DNA of 64,000 nt from JALEFZ01 sp039817415 (GTDB taxonomy: Bacteria > Bacteroidota > Bacteroidia > J057): positions 1 to 64,000 of the forward strand of contig JBCBVV010000020.1 of assembly GCA_039817415.1 (NCBI GenBank), in the 5' to 3' direction. The notes under the pieces were generated by a model, which searched no databases, had not been told where the DNA came from, and saw only the letters and a list, made by a program, of their open reading frames with translations. A program made the translations under genes and the position numbers. Every line of letters starts with the position of its first letter. Within the stretch, counting starts at the first letter, position 1. Shown one piece after another: positions 50,250 through 59,382 of this stretch.

Positions 50250-52352
50250 TTAGTTAGATAGAGAATAAGAGAAGTCCCCTACCAGTTTGGCACTCAGGGA
50301 ATAATTGCTGTAGATGGGTACGTTTTGACCATCTGGCTTGGTATTCATGACAAATCGAAACGCCAACTTCCTCCCTCTATCGAGCAGATCATTCAACTCA
50401 TCAATGTCAAGGCTTTGACTAAGCTCTGAAACAGAAGCCGTAAGGAGTACTCCGTTCTGGTCTACTTCCGATGCCTGAAAAATATCACCATTGGCCAAGT
50501 CTCTGACCACATTCCCATTTTCGTCTATTACCGTCGCAAATACCTCCACTTCGAAAGGGAAGTCATTGGTGATGATCAGCTTCAACCCTCCTGCCGTTAC
50601 ACCGTCTATCTCAAGCATTTCAGTCTCGAAATCAACTGTATCTACAAAAACCAAATTCTCTACCAGTCCCTTTAAGGGAAGCTTAAAGTCCAACAAAACA
50701 TCCAAGGCACTCGCATCGGTGATGAAATTGTCCAAACGGGTACGATCTCCATTGGGATTGGTCTCTAGTTCAACATCGTAGGATACTAAATCAGCAAGAG
50801 AAGAGATAAAAGTATTGATATTACTATTTTCAGGAGTAAGGGCCAGAACCGTTTCCATGGTAACATTGGTATCCGGTAAAGCTGGTGCCTTAACAGTTAA
50901 AGGGCCTGCAACCAAATCACTATTGGCTAGCCGTACACGATCATTATTGACAGAATTAGAGGCAGTGAAGTTCTTTACTGTTAACTCAGAAGGTAAACCA
51001 ATGCTATTGGCCAATATGATATCCGCTGAGGCATCGGAAAACTGAATTTTATCTACATCCAGTTCATTAAACACCGAAATGGCTTCTTCTCCACTAAAAG
51101 AGAGTTTGGTGTTTCCAATATACCCCTCTAGGTAAATGGGCTCCAGGCTTTCTAAGGCAAAATCGACCTTTACACTATCCGATTGTTCTAGCGTAACCAA
51201 TTTTCCAGAAAACACGGTAGAAACTGTAATTCGTTCTAACAAGGTATTTACGTTGTCCCCTTCTCCTGTAAGGTCCATGGTAAATCCATTCAAGGAAACT
51301 ACCTCAGATTTGGTAGACGTACCACCAGGTGGTGCGGGGGGCATTTTAACGATGATACTAGGTGTATTTCCCTCATCATCTACAGCATTAGGCAGTTCAT
51401 ATTCAAAGAGGATGGTATCTTCGACTGTACTTACTGCATCGGCTCGTATTTGTCCAGCGCTAACCACCAGTTTGGTCAATGCGACATCTTCAAAATCTCC
51501 CGTAAAGACGTACGTTCTTTCAGTAACTGTATCCACTATGGTTTGGGCGGGGAATATGGCCGTTGCTGTCTCGGCCTTCAAATTACGGGCGATCAATCGG
51601 ATTTCAATAAAGTCGTTGGTATCAATAGGAACGAGTGCATCTGCTCCCACATCTAAATTTTCCAATTGACCAGCCAGACTGCTTTCAATTTCCTTTCCAT
51701 CAAGAGGATAGGTTCTCGTCTCTTCGGTACCTTTGGCAATTGTTTCAAATGTATCCCTCAGAATTTCCGTAGCCAGATTGGCATTCTCGATGCTGAAAAT
51801 CACATTGGTAAGGTTCAATGGGAAATTATTTTCAATGGTTAGCACCAAGTCCCCATCCGAAAGAACAGCAGACTCAAAAAAATCGCTGGCATCAATCGTG
51901 ATAGCATCAGAGGAAAGCCCATTTATGCCAGGAAAAAAGAAAAGGGTATTTCCCTGGTTAAGGAGAATAATCTGGCCGATTTGCTGATCTGCTGGGTCTG
52001 AACTGGCTAACAACTGCCTGGCCAATTGGCCTAAGGAAATCTGCGTCGTAATGGTATCGCTGCTCAGGTTAAGGGTGTCAAGAGAAATCGCGAAGTCTCT
52101 TACTGTATCTGGAATCTCGATCAGATCCTGAATTTCTAGGCTCAGAACTGTATCCCGATAAACGAGGTTCAACAATTGATCGCTTCCAAGCTCGAAAGCT
52201 GAGCTATCAGTGATGACATCCCAAATGGTTAAGCTTGTGAAAGCTACAGGAGCGACGATATCTGCCTCCCAATCCACATTTTTGAAGGGTTGTAGCTGAC
52301 ATCCAGCTAGTCCTATCAGTGCTACCAAAAAGATTCGGTATATATTCTTCAT
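50250..52352 (-). CDS. Large lipoprotein paired with the outer-membrane barrel
   Basis: A protein of about 700 aa with a lipoprotein signal (KNIYRIFLVALIGLAGC, Cys18 from ATG 52352; ATG 52358 would add two residues). The rest is Asp/Ser/Leu-rich beta structure with several similar blocks, such as DTVRDFAISLDTLNLSSD, LTIENNFPLNLTNV and LIITNDFPFEVEVFATVIDENG, so it probably has multiple Ig-like or transthyretin-like domains. I do not recognise the family. The barrel gene follows 22 bp downstream, so the two form an operon. A surface or periplasmic assembly role is inference. Confidence 0.65.
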   Translation of the reverse strand: MKNIYRIFLVALIGLAGCQLQPFKNVDWEADIVAPVAFTSLTIWDVITDSSAFELGSDQLLNLVYRDTVLSLEIQDLIEIPDTVRDFAISLDTLNLSSDTITTQISLGQLARQLLASSDPADQQIGQIILLNQGNTLFFFPGINGLSSDAITIDASDFFESAVLSDGDLVLTIENNFPLNLTNVIFSIENANLATEILRDTFETIAKGTEETRTYPLDGKEIESSLAGQLENLDVGADALVPIDTNDFIEIRLIARNLKAETATAIFPAQTIVDTVTERTYVFTGDFEDVALTKLVVSAGQIRADAVSTVEDTILFEYELPNAVDDEGNTPSIIVKMPPAPPGGTSTKSEVVSLNGFTMDLTGEGDNVNTLLERITVSTVFSGKLVTLEQSDSVKVDFALESLEPIYLEGYIGNTKLSFSGEEAISVFNELDVDKIQFSDASADIILANSIGLPSELTVKNFTASNSVNNDRVRLANSDLVAGPLTVKAPALPDTNVTMETVLALTPENSNINTFISSLADLVSYDVELETNPNGDRTRLDNFITDASALDVLLDFKLPLKGLVENLVFVDTVDFETEMLEIDGVTAGGLKLIITNDFPFEVEVFATVIDENGNVVRDLANGDIFQASEVDQNGVLLTASVSELSQSLDIDELNDLLDRGRKLAFRFVMNTKPDGQNVPIYSNYSLSAKLVGDFSYSLSN

Positions 52353-52497
52353 AATCATAGTTAATCTCCTTCCTAACGTCTGCCCATCTGAGAAGAGGTT
52401 CGATTAATTAATACCCTAACGAAAAAAATAGACTTACTCGTACGAAATTTAATTGCATCATATGCGAATTCTTTTTCAAAAAGAACCCATCTCACAC

Positions 52498-53805
52498 CTA
52501 TTTCCCTATCAATCTGTCTATCCGTAAAAAATTATCCCAATACATTTCTTTTGTCATTCCCTCATACGGTATAACCTGATGTCGATATTGATACATCTGG
52601 ATTTGATTGACTGCCAAAGCGGCAAACAACATCACGAAAACAAGCCATCTCTGCCAGTTCTGAGATAAGCCCTTTAAGCCAAGTCCCAAAAGAATAGCAA
52701 AACAAGCATAGTAATCGATCACAGGCCTGTAACCAAAGCTTCCCCCATAGTACCAATTGCTCCAACAAGACAAGATGTACATCAGCAACACAAAAAATAG
52801 CGTCCAACTCAGCCATTCTACTCGCCTTTCTTCCCACAAATAAAAAGACCCCAAGAAGTACGCCAAAAGCAAAACCGGGGTATACACAAAAAGCCCCTTT
52901 TTATAACTCCAGAGACTTTGCCAAAAGTGAGGGTTGAGGAAGTTAAATCCCTCATCTGGATAAGAATAGACCAAAATATTACCCGTCTGTATGTAGTAGA
53001 TTCCTAATTGGACACTGATCATCCCTCCTACCAATCCAACAGCTCCTAACCAATTTGCCCAGGAGATATGTTGAATCGACTTCCATAAAGGCCCCATTCC
53101 GCCGGCAAGAAAGGGAAGAAAACCAAGGATTAGTCCATTCACAGGTCGTAGAATGAGAATAACTCCAAAAAACCAAGCCGCCCACAAAAAAGAGCCGCTC
53201 TCCTCATAAAGAAAGAACCGCTTGCAAGCATATAGAAAAAGGGTTATTAAACTAAAATTAAAGACATGAGACATCATGGGTTCTTCCACGACGTACATGT
53301 TCAGGTTGGTGGCAAAAGTAAAGACCAAAACAACCCATACTTGATGGAGGGAAGACACTTGATACAAGGCCAAGAGTTTCATCAAAAAGATCATTCCCAA
53401 TACCAGATAGCATATGGTCCCAATATGAACAGCCTGCACATAAGGTCTAGCATACCCATCTGTTTCCGTCCCGCTCAGACCCGCCCACACATGACCTAAC
53501 AAATAGAAAGGGGTTTGCAAAAAGGCTACGCCACAGAAATACTTATTGACGTATTTTCCTTTCTCTCCTCGGCGATAATCATAGAAATAGTTGGGCGTAT
53601 AGTATTTCCCCTGCTCCATCTCTTCAAAATGACCGAAATTCAAGTCCTGATAGATGAAGGTTGCAGGCAAGTAGGCATAATATCCCTTCCCATCAGATGC
53701 AACGATGGAATTCCAGCTTTTGGGATTCCAATTCAGGTTTGCAGAAACCCAAATCACAACCACCAGTCCAAGCAAAAGGATGATATGATGCCAGATTTTC
53801 CCCAA
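52498..53805 (-). CDS. Polytopic membrane protein, possible GT-C glycosyltransferase
   Basis: The 435-aa protein has 10-12 hydrophobic helices. It starts at TTG 53805, which directly follows the stop codon (TAA) of the upstream gene, so translation is probably coupled. After helix 1 a soluble loop (DGKGYYAYLPATFIYQDLNFGHFEEM) resembles the first loop of GT-C-type glycosyltransferases with its acidic D-G-x-G-Y-Y-A region. Later parts are plain membrane helices with a short soluble end. The family is common but unnamed in Bacteroidota. The enzyme might transfer sugars from polyprenyl donors to surface proteins, but this is a guess. Confidence 0.6.
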   Translation of the reverse strand: MGKIWHHIILLLGLVVVIWVSANLNWNPKSWNSIVASDGKGYYAYLPATFIYQDLNFGHFEEMEQGKYYTPNYFYDYRRGEKGKYVNKYFCGVAFLQTPFYLLGHVWAGLSGTETDGYARPYVQAVHIGTICYLVLGMIFLMKLLALYQVSSLHQVWVVLVFTFATNLNMYVVEEPMMSHVFNFSLITLFLYACKRFFLYEESGSFLWAAWFFGVILILRPVNGLILGFLPFLAGGMGPLWKSIQHISWANWLGAVGLVGGMISVQLGIYYIQTGNILVYSYPDEGFNFLNPHFWQSLWSYKKGLFVYTPVLLLAYFLGSFYLWEERRVEWLSWTLFFVLLMYILSCWSNWYYGGSFGYRPVIDYYACFAILLGLGLKGLSQNWQRWLVFVMLFAALAVNQIQMYQYRHQVIPYEGMTKEMYWDNFLRIDRLIGK

Positions 53806-56073
53806 TTATTGAAGTATTAGCTTACCTGAGGCAGTTCCTAATTTCCAGAGATATAGCCCCCTAGGAAGATTACCTAAGGCTATACTTGCCTGATTACCTT
53901 CAATCTTTTGTTGAAAGACAAGTCTTCCTTGGCTATCCAATAGATAAAATTCACCTCCGGTTTGTTCCCTCATGTCAAGGCGAATAAGGTCGCTTGCTGG
54001 ATTGGGGTATAGCAAGATTTCTTGTGAGGGCGATGGGTCGATCACTGTAGCAGGATCAAACTCATAGGCTCCTATGTCTGTGGTCGTGTTAAAGATTCTG
54101 GGAAATCCTCTCTGGTCAAATTCTGCGGCGGTATCGTTATTTCCTGCATCGATCGCCGGACTTCCTGTTTGAAGCCTATGTGTGAGAGTTGGGCCTTCAT
54201 AATTCCCCAATGGATCCAATAAAGGATTCACACCAAAAATATCTCCGGGTTCACGGATAAAGAGGCTGCTCCCCAAACTGTCCTGAATCAGGTTATGGCC
54301 ATTCGAAGCAATGATATCCCCCCCCAAGTCATTCTCTCCTGCCTGTGCTTGGTTCAAAGCAATAATTGTATTGGTTACATCTACTGATCCCCCAACACTC
54401 TTAATGCCACCACCTTTGTTCGCTGCCGTATTCTGAACGACCGTACAATGGAATAGCAGAACTGTTGCCAAATCCCCCAAGAATCGATTATCTATAGCCC
54501 CCCCATCAAGGTCTAGGGCTTCATTCCCACTGAAAGTACAGTTATTGAATTGGGCAATGGCACTTCTTCCTCCACTGCTGTAGTTTCCAATGGCTCCTCC
54601 ACTGGTTGCCTTGTTCTCGGAAAATGTACACCCTCTGGCTACTAGGCTACCTTGATTGCGGATAGCTCCCCCACCAAATAATTCTGGATGCCCGTGTTGA
54701 AGACCCAGGTTTTGAAGAGAAAGGGAACCCGAAGGAGTGATGTCAAATAATCTCAAACTATCTCCTCCATCAAAGCGTACAGGCATGCTAGGATTTCCCT
54801 CTATGGATATGGCTTGTTCAATGACAAGCGTAGACTGAAAATCAATCCTTCCCGTTACACTTCCGAAGGAGAGCGTATCTCCATCACAAGCGAGGGCAAT
54901 GGCCAACCTCAGCGAACCAAAGCCATTGTCATTGGTATTGGCAATTTGAAGGTCTGCTTCAGCATTTCGTTCGTGTGCTCCCAAATCAGCCAACCCAATG
55001 CGAGCTTGGCCTTTTTGATCTTCTAGTAGTGGATCATTAGGATCGCCCGCATCTACTGCAGGACTTAAACAACCCAAGCCATGGGTAGGCAAATCCCCAA
55101 AAAAAGCAAGGTCCGTTAACAACGGATCTACATCCAAGGAGTCTGTCGGATCCGCCACCCAAGGTTCATTGCCTAGCGTTTTGATGATATTTCGGCCCCT
55201 TGAGACAAGAGAGCCACTGATATCCACCCCTCCAATGGCCTCATTATCGGCAATGATACAGTTCGACATGCGAATGGCAGCAAAACGAATATTGGCGAGT
55301 CCTCCCCCTACTCTAGAAGTGTTTTGAGCAAAAGTACAATGGTTGAATTCGACATCTGTTCCTCCAGATATGTTTCCCACCGTACAAAAGCCTCCCCCTA
55401 GTATCCCTGATGAGTTTCCTGAAAAGGTAGAATTGGATACCCTCAAAAACCCTCCAGGTGATTCTCGAACATCCATATAAACTGCCCCACCAGCTTCATC
55501 AATCATTACAGGATTGTTATCTGAAGCGCTGGCCAGGTTATTGATAAAAGCACAATTGGAGATTTCCACAGTCCCTATAGAATCACTGCTATTGAGTATG
55601 CTAATGGCACCTCCGATCGTCGCACGATTTCCATCAAACAATACCCTATTCAACTTCATATTCCCTAGGCACTTGATGGAGCCTCCATCTGAAAATCCTC
55701 CACCTGCTTTGGGACTATTTGAAATGAAGGTACTGAAATCGCCATTTCTCAACGTAAAACCGGATAGTTCAAAGGAAGTAGAGTCATCCACAAAAAAGTG
55801 CCTCACACCAGCTTTCCCAAGCAGGGTATTCTGGCTGACTCCCATTCCTTGGATGTACACATCCTTGATGATCACCAACTGTGAATCTAATTGAATATCA
55901 CCATTGATCATGAGGAGAATGGTATCGCCCGGATTGGCTAGTTCAATGGCTTCTCGCAAGCTACCAGACCCAGCATCTGCCAGTGAACTAACGGGAAGTG
56001 TTCCAGCTTGAAGGTCAATACATGTGGTCAGGAGGGAAATCAGGAGAAAAACAGGAGGAAGAATATATTTCAT
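53806..56073 (-). CDS. Choice-of-anchor Q beta-helix protein with T9SS sorting domain
   Basis: The 755-aa protein has a signal peptide (KYILPPVFLLISLLTTCIDL). Two similar halves each begin with a TLPVSSLADAGSGSLREAI-type block (residues about 25-43, again near 385) and continue as right-handed parallel beta-helix repeats (FNNCTFSGNEA, FNHCTFAQNTS, VQNTAANKGGGI). Each half ends in a choice-of-anchor Q element (SPAIDAGN, DQRGFPRI, DIGAYEF). The C-terminal 75 residues are a T9SS type A domain (ILLYPNPASDLIRLD, LLDSQGRLVFQ). It is a secreted surface protein, possibly polysaccharide-binding. The membrane protein gene follows immediately. Confidence 0.85.
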   Translation of the reverse strand: MKYILPPVFLLISLLTTCIDLQAGTLPVSSLADAGSGSLREAIELANPGDTILLMINGDIQLDSQLVIIKDVYIQGMGVSQNTLLGKAGVRHFFVDDSTSFELSGFTLRNGDFSTFISNSPKAGGGFSDGGSIKCLGNMKLNRVLFDGNRATIGGAISILNSSDSIGTVEISNCAFINNLASASDNNPVMIDEAGGAVYMDVRESPGGFLRVSNSTFSGNSSGILGGGFCTVGNISGGTDVEFNHCTFAQNTSRVGGGLANIRFAAIRMSNCIIADNEAIGGVDISGSLVSRGRNIIKTLGNEPWVADPTDSLDVDPLLTDLAFFGDLPTHGLGCLSPAVDAGDPNDPLLEDQKGQARIGLADLGAHERNAEADLQIANTNDNGFGSLRLAIALACDGDTLSFGSVTGRIDFQSTLVIEQAISIEGNPSMPVRFDGGDSLRLFDITPSGSLSLQNLGLQHGHPELFGGGAIRNQGSLVARGCTFSENKATSGGAIGNYSSGGRSAIAQFNNCTFSGNEALDLDGGAIDNRFLGDLATVLLFHCTVVQNTAANKGGGIKSVGGSVDVTNTIIALNQAQAGENDLGGDIIASNGHNLIQDSLGSSLFIREPGDIFGVNPLLDPLGNYEGPTLTHRLQTGSPAIDAGNNDTAAEFDQRGFPRIFNTTTDIGAYEFDPATVIDPSPSQEILLYPNPASDLIRLDMREQTGGEFYLLDSQGRLVFQQKIEGNQASIALGNLPRGLYLWKLGTASGKLILQ

Positions 56074-56183
56074 GTCATTTTATTTCACTCGAAAGATAGA
56101 AAGTTTCACACAAAGGCTGCTTGATCGCAGTGAGACTTTCTATTCTCCCTAACGAAAATAGGGGGTGAAGATGATGCATGAAC

Positions 56184-56212
56184 AAAAAAAATCCGTCCAA
56201 GGGACGGATTCA
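56184..56212 (-). terminator. Terminator after the rpmG-DUF4295 unit
   Basis: On the minus strand, AATCCGTCC and GGACGGATT pair across a 3-base loop and are followed by eight T. Confidence 0.85.
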
Positions 56213-56240
56213 TTTCTTTGGTTACAGTAAGTGAGGTGAA

Positions 56241-56402
56241 TTACTTACTGTCCTTTAGGAAGTCCTTTACCATGTCGGTAGGAACAATGTCTTCTTTATA
56301 AGTGTAAGCACCTGTTTCGGGGTTCTTGATGCAACGAACAACCTTGGTAAAGGTCTTAGACTTACTTTTATCGCGGTAACCTGCTACTGTTTTCTTTGCC
56401 AT
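56241..56402 (-). CDS. DUF4295 small basic protein
   Basis: A 53-aa protein beginning MAKKTVAGYRDKSKSKTFTK and continuing VVRCIKNPETGAYTYKEDIV, which matches the DUF4295 family of Bacteroidota. It is always found near rpmG and is probably ribosome-associated, though its role is unproven. It starts 11 bp after the rpmG stop, so the two genes form an operon. It is highly basic at the N-terminus and has no cysteine pairs. Confidence 0.85.
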   Translation of the reverse strand: MAKKTVAGYRDKSKSKTFTKVVRCIKNPETGAYTYKEDIVPTDMVKDFLKDSK

Positions 56403-56413
56403 GACAAATCAGA

Positions 56414-56602
56414 TTATTTGATTTCCTTATGTACAGTGTACCTTCTCAAAATAGGGTTGTATTTCTTCAACTCCATACGAGATGGTGTATTTTTTCTGTT
56501 CTTAGTCGTTATGTAACGAGAGGTACCAGGCATACCTGAGTCTTTGTGCTCGGTGCACTCCAAAATCACCTGGATTCTATTCGCTTTGCTTTTCTTAGCC
56601 AT
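56414..56602 (-). CDS. rpmG: 50S ribosomal protein L33
   Basis: A 62-aa protein starting AKKSKANRIQVILECTEH and ending KKYNPILRRYTVHKEIK, the L33 signature. The zinc-binding cysteines of the C+ form are not present (only one Cys), so this is the zinc-free paralogue type. It is a component of the large ribosomal subunit. A strong -7 box (TACTTTTG, minus strand, 56632-56639) lies about 30 bp upstream. rpmB, which often precedes rpmG, is absent here. Confidence 0.94.
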   Translation of the reverse strand: MAKKSKANRIQVILECTEHKDSGMPGTSRYITTKNRKNTPSRMELKKYNPILRRYTVHKEIK

Positions 56603-56631
56603 GATTACTGGTTTTCTCTCAAAATGGAAGG

Positions 56632-56639
56632 CAAAAGTA
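56632..56639 (-). promoter_or_regulatory. Putative -7 box for the rpmG operon
   Basis: On the minus strand this reads TACTTTTG, a full TAnnTTTG match about 30 bp before the ATG. The -33 position is poor (CTCG). Confidence 0.45.
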
Positions 56640-56814
56640 GCGATATTTTTTCAAAAAATCGAGAAAAGGCCACAAACTTTTCAAGAAAAATTCAAACCTC
56701 CCATTCCTAAACAAAATAAAACAGATCAAGGAATTGTCGGCGGAAAATTTCAAACTTCTAAAGTAATTATTGTTCTGAATCCGTAGTTTAGAACCTACAC
56801 AAGAAAACCACCCT

Positions 56815-58791
56815 ATGAGCAATCAAAATTTCCTACGAGGAGGCCACCGAATTGAACTCAAAAAAGAAGAAAGATATTTCACCACCATCATCGAAGACAA
56901 TGAGACTCAGGAAAGGGTCCGTTCGATACAAGGCGTTCAATCCATCAATAAAATCCACGGGAAGTATTATAAGGTTCAGGTAGATCCCAACCAGAGAGAT
57001 TCTGCTATGGATATGATCCGTTCCCAACAGTTTAGAGGGATTGCTCATCATGCTTATCATCCCAATCAGGATCAAACCACTAGGTATTATTTAACCGAAC
57101 AAATCATCATCCAGTTCAAGGAAGAGGTGGAATTGGCCAGAAAAAACGAAATCCTCGAAGCTCATAAGCTAAAATTCAAAAAGAAATTTAAAACAACAGA
57201 TACCTATTTGGTTCAAGTAACGGGGAGCACCAACATGAATCCTGTGAAATGCAGCAACCTCATGAATGAATATGAAGAGGTAACCTATGCAGAACCCAAT
57301 TTGATCAACCGTTTTCAGACTCAATTGGCTCCTGCGGATGTCCTTTATGAAGAACAGTGGCATTTGAGTGCGCAGGAAGATATCCAGTTGGTAGAAGGGG
57401 CAGATGTCAATGCATTAGAAGCATGGGAGGTAACGAAGGGAAATAGGGATGTTGTGGTGGCCATTATTGATGATGGATTTGATATCAATCACCCAGACCT
57501 TAGTGGAGAAGGAAAGATTGTTCAACCCAAAGACTTCTATGATGGGGATGACAACCCCGAACCTGAAGCGAGCGTGGGAGACTACCATGGTACTCCTTGT
57601 GCAGGTGTGGCAGTAGGAGAAGAAAACCAAGAAGGGATAGTCGGTATCGCACCTGAGTGTGCATGGATGCCCATTCGTTTCAATCTGGCAGCAGAAGATC
57701 AGGAATTATGGGAGATTTTTGACTTTGCCTCGCGACATGCAGATGTTATTTCTTGCAGTTGGGGACCGGTCCCAGTTTTCGCCCCTCTCTCTCAACTCCT
57801 ATATGACAAGTTTTCAGAAATCTCCCAAAGCGGTGGGAGAAGAGGAAAGGGTGCACTCATCCTATTTGCAGCTGGAAACTACAATGCCCCCATCAACGCG
57901 CCTGATAATTCCGCCTTCGATTGGTTCATTCCAGCTTATGGCCTACAACGTACCACAGGTCCCATCCTCAATGGCAATGCAGACCATCCTGATGTAGTAG
58001 CCGTGGCCGCATCTACTTCTCTCAATAAAAAAGCAGCTTACAGCAATTGGGGAAAGGAAATATCCGTTGCGGCTCCCAGTTCTAATTTCCATCCCATAGA
58101 CTCCCAAGCCTTCTTACCTGGAAGATCCATCTTTACGACAGACAACGAAAGTACGGGGCAAGGCTTCACCCCAAACAGTAGATATACAGATCAATTTGGG
58201 GGAACTTCCAGTGCTTGTCCATTGGCGGCTGGCGTAGCGGCCCTCATCATCGCAGCGAACCCTGAGCTTACGGCCAGCCAGGTCAAGCAAATCATGGAAG
58301 AAACAGCTGATAAAATTGTCGACGAAGATCCAGATGTCGTGTTGGGAAATGAGCTAGGTACATACGATGAAAGTGGGCATTCTGAATGGTTTGGGTATGG
58401 AAAACTAAACGCTGGCGCAGCTGTAAGGCTAGCCCTTGAAACAGAGGGATCCTTATTGAGCTCCCCCGCCCCAGTCGCTACCATCCAGTCCTTTGAAGGA
58501 GAACTTTCCATTTTAGGCGCAGAAAAGGTCTTCTCTTTCGACCTGACCCAAGATGTTCGTATTCTGTTAGAAGGGCCAGACTCTGAGGACTCTGAGGACT
58601 TTGACCTTTATTTGAAAAAAGGAAGCAAACCTACCATTACCAACTATGATCGCCGATCTACAGACTTAGGATCAAACGAGGTGCTGGAGCTGATCAACCA
58701 AGAGCCAGGAACCTACTTCGTCATGGTCAAGTCCTATAGAGGTAGAGGTTCCTTTAGCCTGAAGATTGTTCCGTTGGCAAGTAACGCATGA
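56815..58791 (+). CDS. S8 family serine peptidase without an evident signal peptide
   Basis: A 658-aa subtilase. Residues 1-190 form a two-part prodomain-like region (RYYLTEQIIIQFKEEVELAR, then VQVTGSTNMNPVKC). The catalytic triad is D219 (VVAIIDDGFDINHPDLSG), H258 (DYHGTPCAGVAVG) and S465 (GGTSSACPLAAGVAAL). A C-terminal PPC-like beta domain (about 570-655, FDLYLKKGSKP..., GTYFVMVKSYRG) follows. The N-terminus MSNQNFLRGGHRIELKKEE has no signal peptide or helix, so either the protease stays in the cytoplasm or export uses another signal. Its stop overlaps the start of the GNAT gene (ATGA), so the two are translationally coupled. Confidence 0.9.
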   Translation: MSNQNFLRGGHRIELKKEERYFTTIIEDNETQERVRSIQGVQSINKIHGKYYKVQVDPNQRDSAMDMIRSQQFRGIAHHAYHPNQDQTTRYYLTEQIIIQFKEEVELARKNEILEAHKLKFKKKFKTTDTYLVQVTGSTNMNPVKCSNLMNEYEEVTYAEPNLINRFQTQLAPADVLYEEQWHLSAQEDIQLVEGADVNALEAWEVTKGNRDVVVAIIDDGFDINHPDLSGEGKIVQPKDFYDGDDNPEPEASVGDYHGTPCAGVAVGEENQEGIVGIAPECAWMPIRFNLAAEDQELWEIFDFASRHADVISCSWGPVPVFAPLSQLLYDKFSEISQSGGRRGKGALILFAAGNYNAPINAPDNSAFDWFIPAYGLQRTTGPILNGNADHPDVVAVAASTSLNKKAAYSNWGKEISVAAPSSNFHPIDSQAFLPGRSIFTTDNESTGQGFTPNSRYTDQFGGTSSACPLAAGVAALIIAANPELTASQVKQIMEETADKIVDEDPDVVLGNELGTYDESGHSEWFGYGKLNAGAAVRLALETEGSLLSSPAPVATIQSFEGELSILGAEKVFSFDLTQDVRILLEGPDSEDSEDFDLYLKKGSKPTITNYDRRSTDLGSNEVLELINQEPGTYFVMVKSYRGRGSFSLKIVPLASNA

Positions 58792-59321
58792 GTAACATAA
58801 CCTACAGACGGGCTCAACAAGGCGATGCAGACCGAATTGCCCACCTTCACATTGAAAGCTGGCGTATCCATTACAAGGATATTTGGCCAGCTGAATTTCT
58901 GGCAGGACCTGTTGAGGAAGATAGGATAAGCCTTTGGCGTAGTAGAATGGCTGAAAACCGCCTAGATAGAAGGGTCATGTTGGCTGAATCTGACGGACAA
59001 TTGTGTGGTTTTGCCTGTACGGTGCTCAATCATGACCCTGCATGGGGTGCCCTACTCGATAACATCCACGTTTCCGTTGACTTTCAAGGCAAACAAATTG
59101 GTAGTTATCTCATGAAGGATGCTGCAAAATGGATCCTTCAACAAGGACCTGATTCTGGTTTGTATTTATGGGTACTAGAGGGAAACGATGGAGCCATTGG
59201 CTACTACGAGAAAATGGGAGGCAAACGAAAAGACCGTAAGCATGATGATATTCCCACTGGTGGAAACAGTTGGGTATGGCGGTACCATTGGGAAAAGGTG
59301 GAGTCTCTGCTAGAAAGGTGA
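58788..59321 (+). CDS. GNAT family N-acetyltransferase coupled to the subtilase
   Basis: A 177-aa GNAT. The opening TYRRAQQGDADRIAHLHIESW and the acetyl-CoA loop VDFQGKQIGSYLMKDAAKW (residues about 93-111) are characteristic, followed by GLYLWVLEGNDGAIGYYEKMGG with the conserved Tyr. The start codon overlaps the stop of the subtilase gene, so both products are probably made together. The acetyl acceptor is unknown. Confidence 0.9.
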   Translation: MSNITYRRAQQGDADRIAHLHIESWRIHYKDIWPAEFLAGPVEEDRISLWRSRMAENRLDRRVMLAESDGQLCGFACTVLNHDPAWGALLDNIHVSVDFQGKQIGSYLMKDAAKWILQQGPDSGLYLWVLEGNDGAIGYYEKMGGKRKDRKHDDIPTGGNSWVWRYHWEKVESLLER

Positions 59322-59382
59322 TATACAATGGATGCAAAAGCGCCCTTCCCTGTAGGTGATAAGGGGAAGGCCAAGCGATTTT

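Noticed and set aside
59339..59375. Terminator between the GNAT and YggS genes
   Set aside because: CCTTCCC/GGGGAAGG can pair, but no T tract follows on either strand and the pairing is imperfect.
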